A stretch of 51,254 bases of DNA from Erysipelotrichales bacterium (lineage in GTDB: Bacteria; Bacillota_I; Bacilli_A; RFN20; CAG-826): positions 1 to 51,254 of the forward strand of contig JAFLUZ010000013.1 in NCBI GenBank assembly GCA_022508535.1. Direction: 5' to 3'. The position numbers and the translations under genes were made by a program. Positions within the stretch are counted from its first letter, which is position 1. Each line of letters opens with the position of its first letter. The notes under the pieces are model-generated. The model made no database searches and was not told the DNA's origin. It saw only the letters and a list, made by a program, of their open reading frames with translations. This document shows positions 31,740 through 38,835 of this stretch, one piece after another.

Positions 31740-32627
31740 CTATTTATCGATATCAATTAGTTCATATTCACGAGTGCCAACACCTAATTCTGCTGCCCAC
31801 TCAACTGTTCTAATTGCATGTTTTTCTAACATTCTATTAACTAAACTTTGTTTTCCTTTATCTTTTGAGTTCATTATTGTGTCATAACAACATTGATCTA
31901 AAGCAACAGGATCAAGTGATGCAAATATTCCAATATCTTCCATTTCTGGATCATGTGGATTAGAATCACAATCACAGTCAATTGATAAGTTATTTGCAAC
32001 ATTAATATACGCTAAGTTTTCTGCCTTAAAATATTGTTTAACTCCCTTACAAGCTTCAGCCATTGATTCTAAGAATCCGTCTTGGTCTTCTGTAAGATTC
32101 CAAAGTTCGTCTGGGTCTTTTGTTCTTCCAACTGTATGAATCCAAGCTTTACCTCTTCGAGAAGCAACACCAATACTCATATTCTTTAATGCGCCTCCAA
32201 AGCCACCCATTGCATGACCTTTAAAATGCGATAACATTAACATTGAATTATAATTATGGATATGTTCTCCTACAATGTCATAAGCTATGTGTTTTCCACC
32301 TTCAATAGGAATTTCAATTTCTTCATCCTCATCCATAATGTCACATGGAGCAATATCCATAAATCCATGTTCTTTAATTGCCTTCCAATGTTCAGGAGCA
32401 TCAAATCTTCTTCCTCGATATGCTGTACAACATTCAACAATTGTTCCATTTAATTTAGATACTAAACCTTCAATTAATTTTGGATTAAGAAAGTTATGGC
32501 CACCTGGTTCTCCTGTTGAGATTTTCACTGCAACTTTGTCTTTTAATTCACAGCCTAAAGCCTCATAAATTTTAATAAGACTTTCTCTAGTAATTACTCT
32601 AGTGAAATATACTTTTGCTTTTTCCAT
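31740..32627 (-). CDS. DUF362 domain protein
   Basis: 295 residues. Blocks CELKDKVAVKISTGEPGGHN, GTIVECCTAYRGRR, HFKGHAMGGFGGALKNMSIG and VALDQCCYDTIM fit DUF362, a family usually found fused to or next to 4Fe-4S proteins. Here the ferredoxin part is absent, but several Cys (TIVECCTAY, IDCDCD, DQCCYD) could bind a metal. GGGAGG lies ahead of the ATG and an extended -10 (TGT-TATAAT) some 30 bases before that. First gene of the DUF362/ECF-S/nitroreductase operon; the reaction is unknown. Confidence 0.78.
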   Translation of the reverse strand: MEKAKVYFTRVITRESLIKIYEALGCELKDKVAVKISTGEPGGHNFLNPKLIEGLVSKLNGTIVECCTAYRGRRFDAPEHWKAIKEHGFMDIAPCDIMDEDEEIEIPIEGGKHIAYDIVGEHIHNYNSMLMLSHFKGHAMGGFGGALKNMSIGVASRRGKAWIHTVGRTKDPDELWNLTEDQDGFLESMAEACKGVKQYFKAENLAYINVANNLSIDCDCDSNPHDPEMEDIGIFASLDPVALDQCCYDTIMNSKDKGKQSLVNRMLEKHAIRTVEWAAELGVGTREYELIDIDK

Positions 32628-32763
32628 AATGTCCTCCCATTAAATCGTATTTTTAATATTATAACATCTATTTCTTTCAAATAAATCATTTTAATGATCT
32701 AAAATGAGAAAGTAATTAAATTACATATATAGTGTATAATATTTAAAAAATAGCTTTATATAT

Positions 32764-32794
32764 TGCTGAAAAAAGTAGATTTAGATGTTAAAAT
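32764..32794 (+). promoter_or_regulatory. Promoter of the HAD gene predicting a leaderless transcript
   Basis: TTGCTG (32764-32769) and an extended -10 TGT-TAAAAT (TAAAAT 32789-32794) put the start of transcription at about 32801, the ATG itself. No ribosome site is present. A further TATAAT lies about 55 bp upstream and could give a longer transcript. Confidence 0.4.
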
Positions 32795-32800
32795 ATAATT

Positions 32801-33445
32801 ATGATTAAAGCAATTATTTTCGATTTCGATGGGACAATTGTAAATTCCCATAATTTATTAACACAAACGCTAAAGATGACAGTCTTTAAAAATTTTAACA
32901 TTGATTTAAAAGACGAACAAATTAGGCCATATTATGGAATGAATGGAATAGGAATTTTACGTGGGATTTTAAAATCAAAATATCGAAAGAGTATTTTTGA
33001 TGACTATTACAAAACATATCAAGATATTCACGATGAATACACATTACCTTTAGATTTAAAGATTATTGAGATTTTAGAATTTCTTAAAAATAAAAATATT
33101 CCATTATTTATCTTAACTGGACGAGATTCTAAAACTTTAAATTATTCTTTAGATAAATTTAAAATTAATAAATATTTTAAAAAGAAATATTATGGCTCTT
33201 CTACTTTTAAAAATAAGTCTTACAATTTCTTAAAATTATTAAAAGAACAGAATTTAAAAAATGATGAAGTGATTTATATTGGTGATTCTGTTGGTGATAT
33301 TAAAGCTTGTAATAGTGTAAACATTAAAATAATTAGTGTTGCGTATTACCGCGACAAGTGGATGAGAAAATTAGAGAATTACAACGATGTTGTATGTAAT
33401 TCCATTGATGATTTGAAAATAATTTTAGGCAATTTGATAAAATAA
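32801..33445 (+). CDS. HAD-superfamily phosphatase (phosphoglycolate-phosphatase/PGMB-like)
   Basis: 214 residues: motif I IIFDFDGTIVNS at residues 5-16 (nucleophile Asp8, acid/base Asp10), cap domain of helices, motif II FILTGRDSKT, Lys in STFKNKSYNF and motif IV VIYIGDSVGDIKACNS. A general small-molecule phosphatase, cytoplasmic. The start is fixed by motif I beginning a few residues in, yet no ribosome site precedes the ATG; see the promoter entry. Divergent from the DUF362 operon. Confidence 0.85.
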   Translation: MIKAIIFDFDGTIVNSHNLLTQTLKMTVFKNFNIDLKDEQIRPYYGMNGIGILRGILKSKYRKSIFDDYYKTYQDIHDEYTLPLDLKIIEILEFLKNKNIPLFILTGRDSKTLNYSLDKFKINKYFKKKYYGSSTFKNKSYNFLKLLKEQNLKNDEVIYIGDSVGDIKACNSVNIKIISVAYYRDKWMRKLENYNDVVCNSIDDLKIILGNLIK

Positions 33446-33462
33446 TATATTTATTCTATTTT

Positions 33463-34677
33463 CTATAGTTTATTAAATATATTTTCATCTAATAAAAAAT
33501 CATATATATTTAACATCTCATATCCGTTATCAAGATGTATTAAAGGATTATTATCCATTGTTATAACTATTTTTCTATATCCATCATCTAGTCCTTTAAA
33601 GGCATTTAGTTCCCTATTTTTTGTTTCTTGGTTTTCAATTGATAATGACACTTGAATATAAAACAACTTTCTATGATCTTTTGCAATGAAATCAATTTCA
33701 TTCTTGTCATTTTTCCCAATATCCACAACATAATTTCTTCTTAACAATTCAAGATAAACGATATTTTCAAGAATATGGGTCATTTCTAATTGTCGGAAAT
33801 TTAATTTTTCATTTCGAAGTCCCAAATCTGAAACATAATATTTATTTAGTGTTTTCAAATATTCTTTGCCTTTCACGTCATATCTTGAAGCTTTGTAAAA
33901 TAAAAAACCATCGCATAAATAGTTTAAATAATTAGAAACAGTTTCATTATCAACAGTTTTATACCCATTTGTTTTTAAAGTATTTGCTATTTTATTTGGA
34001 GAAACATAACTGCCTATTGATGAAAGTAATAAATCTATTACTGCATTAAATACACCTATATTTTTAATTCTATTTCTTTCAATTAAATCCTTTGAAGCGA
34101 CAGTATTGTTCAACATTTGAAGATATTCAGTTTTTTCATATTCTTTATCTAAATCTGCAACATATGGCATTCCACCATAGAGGATATAATCATTGAATGC
34201 TTTTTGTATGTTCCCACCTTTATTTTCATAATACTCTTTAAAAGACAACGGGAATACTTTAATTTCAATTCCTCTTCCACGTAATTTAGTATTTATATCA
34301 CTGGATAAAAGTTTTGAGTTTGATCCTGTTATATAAATATCCGTATTGAAATCCACTTTAATCCCATTAACAACATCCTCAAAATTATCTACCAACTGGA
34401 TTTCATCAATGAATATATAATATCTTTTTTCATCGATTATTTTGTTTTCAATAAAGTTATACAATTCAATTGGATCTCTATATTTTAAAAATTTCAATGA
34501 TTCTAAGTTTATTTTTATAATATGACTATCATCCACACCATGTTCTATCAAGTATTTATAATATATTTCAAATAACAAAAATGACTTACCACATCTTCTA
34601 ATACCAGTAATTATCTTAACAATATCTTTATCTTTATGATCAATAAGTTTATTTAAATAATTGTCTCTTTTTATCAT
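33463..34677 (-). CDS. AAA_14/DUF4143 ATPase
   Basis: 404 residues from ATG 34677, chosen because GGAG lies nine bases ahead while the upstream in-frame ATGs lie in or before it. N-terminal P-loop ITGIRRCGKSFLLFEI, Walker B YIFIDEIQLV, sensor YITGSNSKLL; C-terminal DUF4143 region with nuclease-like ENIVYLELLRRNY, NEIDFIAKD and FYIQVSLS (E/D-x-D...Q-V-S arrangement). The family is common in gut bacteria, with unclear role, possibly defence or DNA-linked. It has a promoter framed by an 11-bp inverted repeat. Confidence 0.85.
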   Translation of the reverse strand: MIKRDNYLNKLIDHKDKDIVKIITGIRRCGKSFLLFEIYYKYLIEHGVDDSHIIKINLESLKFLKYRDPIELYNFIENKIIDEKRYYIFIDEIQLVDNFEDVVNGIKVDFNTDIYITGSNSKLLSSDINTKLRGRGIEIKVFPLSFKEYYENKGGNIQKAFNDYILYGGMPYVADLDKEYEKTEYLQMLNNTVASKDLIERNRIKNIGVFNAVIDLLLSSIGSYVSPNKIANTLKTNGYKTVDNETVSNYLNYLCDGFLFYKASRYDVKGKEYLKTLNKYYVSDLGLRNEKLNFRQLEMTHILENIVYLELLRRNYVVDIGKNDKNEIDFIAKDHRKLFYIQVSLSIENQETKNRELNAFKGLDDGYRKIVITMDNNPLIHLDNGYEMLNIYDFLLDENIFNKL

Positions 34678-34696
34678 TTCAATCATCTCCATATAT

Positions 34697-34739
34697 ATTG
34701 TAACCGCAAAACTTTTTTTTTACAATATTTTTGCGGTTA
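34697..34739 (-). promoter_or_regulatory. DUF4143 gene promoter framed by an inverted repeat
   Basis: Minus strand TTGTAA (34725-34720), 17-bp spacer, TACAAT (34702-34697). Inverted arms TAACCGCAAAA (34701-34711) and TTTTGCGGTTA (34729-34739) are perfect over 11 bp: one overlaps the -10 and spacer, the other lies upstream of the -35. GC-rich CCGC cores in such AT-rich DNA make chance unlikely. Probably an operator. Confidence 0.65.
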
Positions 34740-34793
34740 GAATTATATGCGAGACAATTACAAAAACTGAATAGTTGAAATAATTTATTATTA

Positions 34794-35765
34794 TTAATTT
34801 TGCATATTAATTTGTTGTCCTAGAATTAAAGGATAACTAACAAGAGTATTTCCATCTAGGTTTTCTTTATGCATATTTACACCTGTAATTTGACTATTTT
34901 CATATGTCGTGTAGTAATATATTCCTTTATCGGTGTTGCAACATGATGAGTAAATTGTATATTCATAACCACCTTTAACATGGCAACATCCTTTTTGTTG
35001 AGCAACCGAAGCAAGAATATGGAAAAATTGACTTATACTTTCTGATTCTGAATCTCCAGATATAGAGTTAAGTCTCGTAAATGCCGCTTTTACAAAACGA
35101 GAGGCTGAAGATAAATCTCCAGGTAATCCAATCGCGCCCATCCCGCGACTATAAGTATTTAATTCAATTTTATCAGAGAAATTATTAACTGGATCATTAC
35201 GAGATAAACTCATATAATTTGCTAAATTCAATAAATGAAAATCAAATGTAGGATTATTTGTCATTACTCCTACTGGGTTATCATACACTTTTAAACCATC
35301 TTTCGTAGATTCCACAACAATACTTTCATCTTTATCAGATATCATCCAATGAAGTGGCGATAATGGTAAGGCATCACTAAAGTTTTCATTTAAAAGATTA
35401 ATTTTAGATAGGAGTTTACGTGCTTCTTTTACTGTTGCACATTGACCAAGTATCCAAGGTATCAATTCAAATGGAGTTATATTATCTTTGTTTGGATCAA
35501 AAGCATTATAACAAGCATTATTAGGGAAATTTAAACCAGCCATACTTAATCCTTTTTCATTTGTGGCATCATAATATAGAGGATAATTTTCTTGTACAAA
35601 TGCCATACCAATAATAGCGTAGTGACTTTCAATTTTACCCATTTTTCTAAAATTAAACACATAATTTCTTGGTGTTATAGTCACCGTTTCATTATAGGAA
35701 AATTCGTAATCAAGATTTCGACCAAAATAATGATCTTTTGTTTTATAAGTTGCAGCTGTACACAT
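34794..35765 (-). CDS. Choloylglycine hydrolase family (bile-salt-hydrolase-type) N-terminal-nucleophile amidase
   Basis: 323 residues. The mature enzyme would start at the nucleophile Cys2 after removal of Met1 (MCTAATYKT). Other catalytic-type residues seen: Arg16 and Asp19 in FGRNLDYEF, Asn in MAGLNFPNN, Asn in GVMTNNPTFDFH, and Arg in SSASRFVKAAF. Bile salt hydrolases deconjugate glycine- or taurine-linked bile acids; penicillin V acylases share the fold. The gram-positive BSH look is good but specificity is not decidable by reading. No signal peptide, cytoplasmic. It supports a gut habitat. Confidence 0.85.
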   Translation of the reverse strand: MCTAATYKTKDHYFGRNLDYEFSYNETVTITPRNYVFNFRKMGKIESHYAIIGMAFVQENYPLYYDATNEKGLSMAGLNFPNNACYNAFDPNKDNITPFELIPWILGQCATVKEARKLLSKINLLNENFSDALPLSPLHWMISDKDESIVVESTKDGLKVYDNPVGVMTNNPTFDFHLLNLANYMSLSRNDPVNNFSDKIELNTYSRGMGAIGLPGDLSSASRFVKAAFTRLNSISGDSESESISQFFHILASVAQQKGCCHVKGGYEYTIYSSCCNTDKGIYYYTTYENSQITGVNMHKENLDGNTLVSYPLILGQQINMQN

Positions 35766-35854
35766 ATAATATTTCCTCCAAAAAAATAATTATCAATTTA
35801 ATAATAATTGACATTATATAATTAGTCAAAAAAAAGTGATAATCATCGAGTGAA

Positions 35855-35891
35855 TGATATTAAAAAAGTTTGGATTGCTATCCAAACTTTT
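35855..35891 (-). terminator. Terminator of the sigma/membrane-partner operon
   Basis: Perfect 12-bp stem AAAAGTTTGGAT / ATCCAAACTTTT, 4-base loop, then TTAATATC on the minus strand, 6 bp after the stop at 35898. Confidence 0.85.
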
Positions 35892-35897
35892 GCTTAG

Positions 35898-38135
35898 TTA
35901 CTTATTTATCACTTGAGTATACTTTATGCCATCAAAGACAAATCGCCATATTCCATTTTCTTTAGTCGCTGTGAAGTACTTTAATTCTCTTTCATCTTTG
36001 TCATTTTGATATATATACAAGAACGTAACTTCTTCATTAGTAAGCGAAATAATATATATTGTTTCATAACTAATAGTTGTACTATGTTCGTTTTTTTCGA
36101 CTATGCCAATCATACCTCTATCTGATATTAATCCTTCGCTGCCATCCTCGCCAATATAATTATCAACAAAATCAAAGTCTTTAAATGGAGTTGCGTTATG
36201 AGTGAATTGCTCTTCTCCTATTGTGAATTTTTTTTCACTCCAATTGAAATATACTTGCTCAGCTTCACCATTATCTTTATGCAACGCTAAAATTGATATC
36301 CCATTTTTGTGATCATAAAACTCAATCCAACCAGAATCTATAATTTCAAAATTTTTAATTCTAGCATACCAATATGATGAAATCATAAAATCTCTTCCAG
36401 CAGTCCAAGAATTTGCAACATAGAAATAATCATCATACTCTCCATATATTCTTGAACTTATGTCGCTCATATATACATTGGATATAGTTACATTAGTAAA
36501 AGTCACATCTTCCATTATAGGATTATTTTTATAACCAGGTATTGTATAAAATGTAATATTAGTTTTAGCTATAACCTGAGTTGGAAATTTTTCACCTTTT
36601 GTTACAACAAATTGATATCGTGATCCATATGTTGCAATAATAGTGACAATAGCATGGTTTTGAGGATTTACTCGCTTAACAGAATATTCATATAAACTAT
36701 CATTAGTCCATAGTTCAATAATATCTTTTTCTAAAATATAGTGCAAAATCGGCTCATTTATAGATGTTCTTATCCATATATCGCCATTATCTTTTTGTTC
36801 TAAATAGTATTTATATGCTTTAGTTCCTCCAGTATAATACAAGGCATCTTCTTCAATTTTTACAATTACTCTTCCATCTTCTTCTCTATAGTAAATTCCT
36901 AGATATGGTTTTTTATCATCAAGAATTGGCTTACTTCCGACTATAACAACACTATCTGATGTAAACATTGTTTCACTAGTTACTCTAACATCCATTGTTT
37001 CATCTAAATAAACACCACCATACATATTATTTAAATATTGAATTGAATTACTTGATAAACGTCCATCAACAGCAACCAACTTTATGCCATTTGAAGCAAA
37101 TGCCCCACTAAGTGATATAAGATAATCATCTTCATCAAGTCTAAAGCCAATCATATCTGGATCGCCTCTCATCAAACCAGTAATAGTCATTATACTAGTA
37201 AAAGGATTGAATCGCATTTTTTGATTATGTTTAGAATCAGATATTGTTATATTACCATCTATCACTTCTTTTTTTAAAGTTACGTTACTACTAATAATAA
37301 TTTCTGAATAGTATACTTGCGCTATATCATTTTCAATTTCCATCGCCAATATTGTAGGAGGCGTATTTTCATACATCTCGTCAATAATACCATATTTACC
37401 ACTTATATCTAATTCACTTATTGGTCTTACATCAACATCATATGTCAAAGTAAATTCACTATTTGAATTTAAAACCACACCAATTTCATATATTCCGACT
37501 TGATCACCATTATATAGAGAATCGTCAATAGTGCATTCTGTTAATTTTGTTTCTATCTTGTTTCCACTAGAAAGATTTTTTTCAACAATTAAATCTTTAG
37601 AATTTATAGATTCACCAACATAATAAGTTGTTCGAGATTTTTTCAATTCAATGCTAACGATTTCATCGTTAGTAACATTTACTTTGTAACTAGTTTTAGT
37701 CTCAACATTTGATTTCAAATAAACAAATATCTCGTAAATTCCTGCTTTTTGGTTATCAAATGAATCATAATTTACAATTACTTCCTTTTCTGTTGCTCTT
37801 ACAATTTTTCCATTACTCATTTTTTTATCAACAATAATACCGGTTTCAATAAATCTACAATTTCTTTGATATTCCGTAACAAGATCTTCTTCATTTGCAA
37901 TAATAATTTCAGAGACATAAGGTACTGAAGCAAAGTATATTGAAATAGGTATAATCATTATTAATAGTAAAAACACACTAGCTAAAGCAACCTTAACTTT
38001 TGTTTTTTTAGGTTTTGTTTCCTTTTCATCTATAAATTTACTTACATAAATCTTATCTTTAATATCGTTATATGATTTATCATAATCCAAAGATTTATCA
38101 AGCTGATTTAAAAACTCCTTTTCAATTTTTCTCAT
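35898..38135 (-). CDS. Membrane-anchored partner of the ECF sigma factor, with Ig-like extracellular part
   Basis: 745 residues: about 48 cytoplasmic residues (MRKIEKEFLNQLDKSLDY...), one membrane segment (VALASVFLLLIMIIPISIYF, about 49-68) and a large extracellular region. Residues about 85-245 hold two Ig-like domains with the pattern IVSIELKKSRTTYYVGESIN and LIVEKNLSSGNK; the rest is beta-rich with aromatic residues. The gene overlaps the sigma gene by 4 bp (ATGA). Layout resembles RsgI-type anti-sigma factors, which sense polysaccharide outside and hold a sigma factor inside, but the N-terminal part is not recognisably a zinc or RsgI anti-sigma domain. Its anti-sigma role is inference. 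Confidence 0.6.
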   Translation of the reverse strand: MRKIEKEFLNQLDKSLDYDKSYNDIKDKIYVSKFIDEKETKPKKTKVKVALASVFLLLIMIIPISIYFASVPYVSEIIIANEEDLVTEYQRNCRFIETGIIVDKKMSNGKIVRATEKEVIVNYDSFDNQKAGIYEIFVYLKSNVETKTSYKVNVTNDEIVSIELKKSRTTYYVGESINSKDLIVEKNLSSGNKIETKLTECTIDDSLYNGDQVGIYEIGVVLNSNSEFTLTYDVDVRPISELDISGKYGIIDEMYENTPPTILAMEIENDIAQVYYSEIIISSNVTLKKEVIDGNITISDSKHNQKMRFNPFTSIMTITGLMRGDPDMIGFRLDEDDYLISLSGAFASNGIKLVAVDGRLSSNSIQYLNNMYGGVYLDETMDVRVTSETMFTSDSVVIVGSKPILDDKKPYLGIYYREEDGRVIVKIEEDALYYTGGTKAYKYYLEQKDNGDIWIRTSINEPILHYILEKDIIELWTNDSLYEYSVKRVNPQNHAIVTIIATYGSRYQFVVTKGEKFPTQVIAKTNITFYTIPGYKNNPIMEDVTFTNVTISNVYMSDISSRIYGEYDDYFYVANSWTAGRDFMISSYWYARIKNFEIIDSGWIEFYDHKNGISILALHKDNGEAEQVYFNWSEKKFTIGEEQFTHNATPFKDFDFVDNYIGEDGSEGLISDRGMIGIVEKNEHSTTISYETIYIISLTNEEVTFLYIYQNDKDERELKYFTATKENGIWRFVFDGIKYTQVINK

Positions 38136-38683
38136 CTTGTTTTTTGCTCCTTACTTTTTTTATATTTTTTTAATGCACGGTAATACTTGCTTTTGATTGT
38201 CATTATATTTTGCTTTAGTTTCAAAGCAATTTCTTCAAACTTAAAATCATAAATGAGATGTAGAAATACAATGTTTATTTCTTCGTTTGACAATGTTTTT
38301 CCCATATCCTCAATTATTTGAATCAAATTATCATTTACATAAAAGCTTGCTTCACCCACGTTATTTAAGTCCTGCAAATATACAATATTTTCTATATCAA
38401 AATAAGTAATGTTTTTTTGTTTCTTTAAAAAATCAAGCGCTTTATTTTTGCAACTCGTTATCAAATATGATTTAACAGAAGAATGAATTTTATCTACATT
38501 ATTGAAAAATTCAATAAATGTATCTTGGACAATATCTTCAATATCAGTTTTATTTTTAATATATTGAGCAGCAACAAAAATGAGTAACGGTTTATATTTT
38601 TGATAAAAATACTTAAATGTTACATCTAATTCTTCTATTCTATTTGAATTAAGTGCTCTGAAGAGTCTTGTTTCATCATTCAT
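38132..38683 (-). CDS. ECF-type RNA polymerase sigma factor
   Basis: 183 residues. Sigma-2 region with DIEDIVQDTFIEFFNN and SYLITSCKNKALDFL; sigma-4 region with LSNEEINIVFLHLIYDFKF and a helix-turn-helix ending IKSKYYRALKKYKK. No region 3, so ECF type. Upstream lies a minus-strand promoter TGAAAC-N17-CGTCTA like those used by ECF sigma factors, pointing to autoregulation. It is translationally coupled to the large membrane protein that follows, the usual position for an anti-sigma factor. Confidence 0.88.
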   Translation of the reverse strand: MNDETRLFRALNSNRIEELDVTFKYFYQKYKPLLIFVAAQYIKNKTDIEDIVQDTFIEFFNNVDKIHSSVKSYLITSCKNKALDFLKKQKNITYFDIENIVYLQDLNNVGEASFYVNDNLIQIIEDMGKTLSNEEINIVFLHLIYDFKFEEIALKLKQNIMTIKSKYYRALKKYKKSKEQKTR

Positions 38684-38724
38684 ATTCGGATCCTCATTTA
38701 GAACTTTTATCGCTCTTCACATAT

Positions 38725-38753
38725 TAGACGATTAAAATTACAAAAAAGTTTCA
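38725..38753 (-). promoter_or_regulatory. ECF-style promoter before the sigma gene
   Basis: Minus strand TGAAAC (38753-38748), 17 bp, CGTCTA (38730-38725). This matches the Bacillus sigma-W/M/X consensus (TGAAAC, 16-17 bp, CGT(A/C)), and is the only such match I noticed in the window, placed about 40 bp before the sigma ATG. Confidence 0.65.
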
Positions 38754-38769
38754 TTTTTTTTAGTTTTTA

Positions 38770-38808
38770 AGCAATTTTAAAACCGGATATGGCTACTGCA
38801 CATCCGGT
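38770..38808 (-). terminator. Terminator after the alpha-amylase gene
   Basis: Minus strand ACCGGAT / ATCCGGT, 7 bp plus an inner TG/CA extension, 13-base loop, followed by TTTTAAAATTG. It also shields the sigma gene from the amylase upstream. Confidence 0.6.
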
Positions 38809-38835
38809 CAATTTTGTTTTGTATAAAACAAATTT

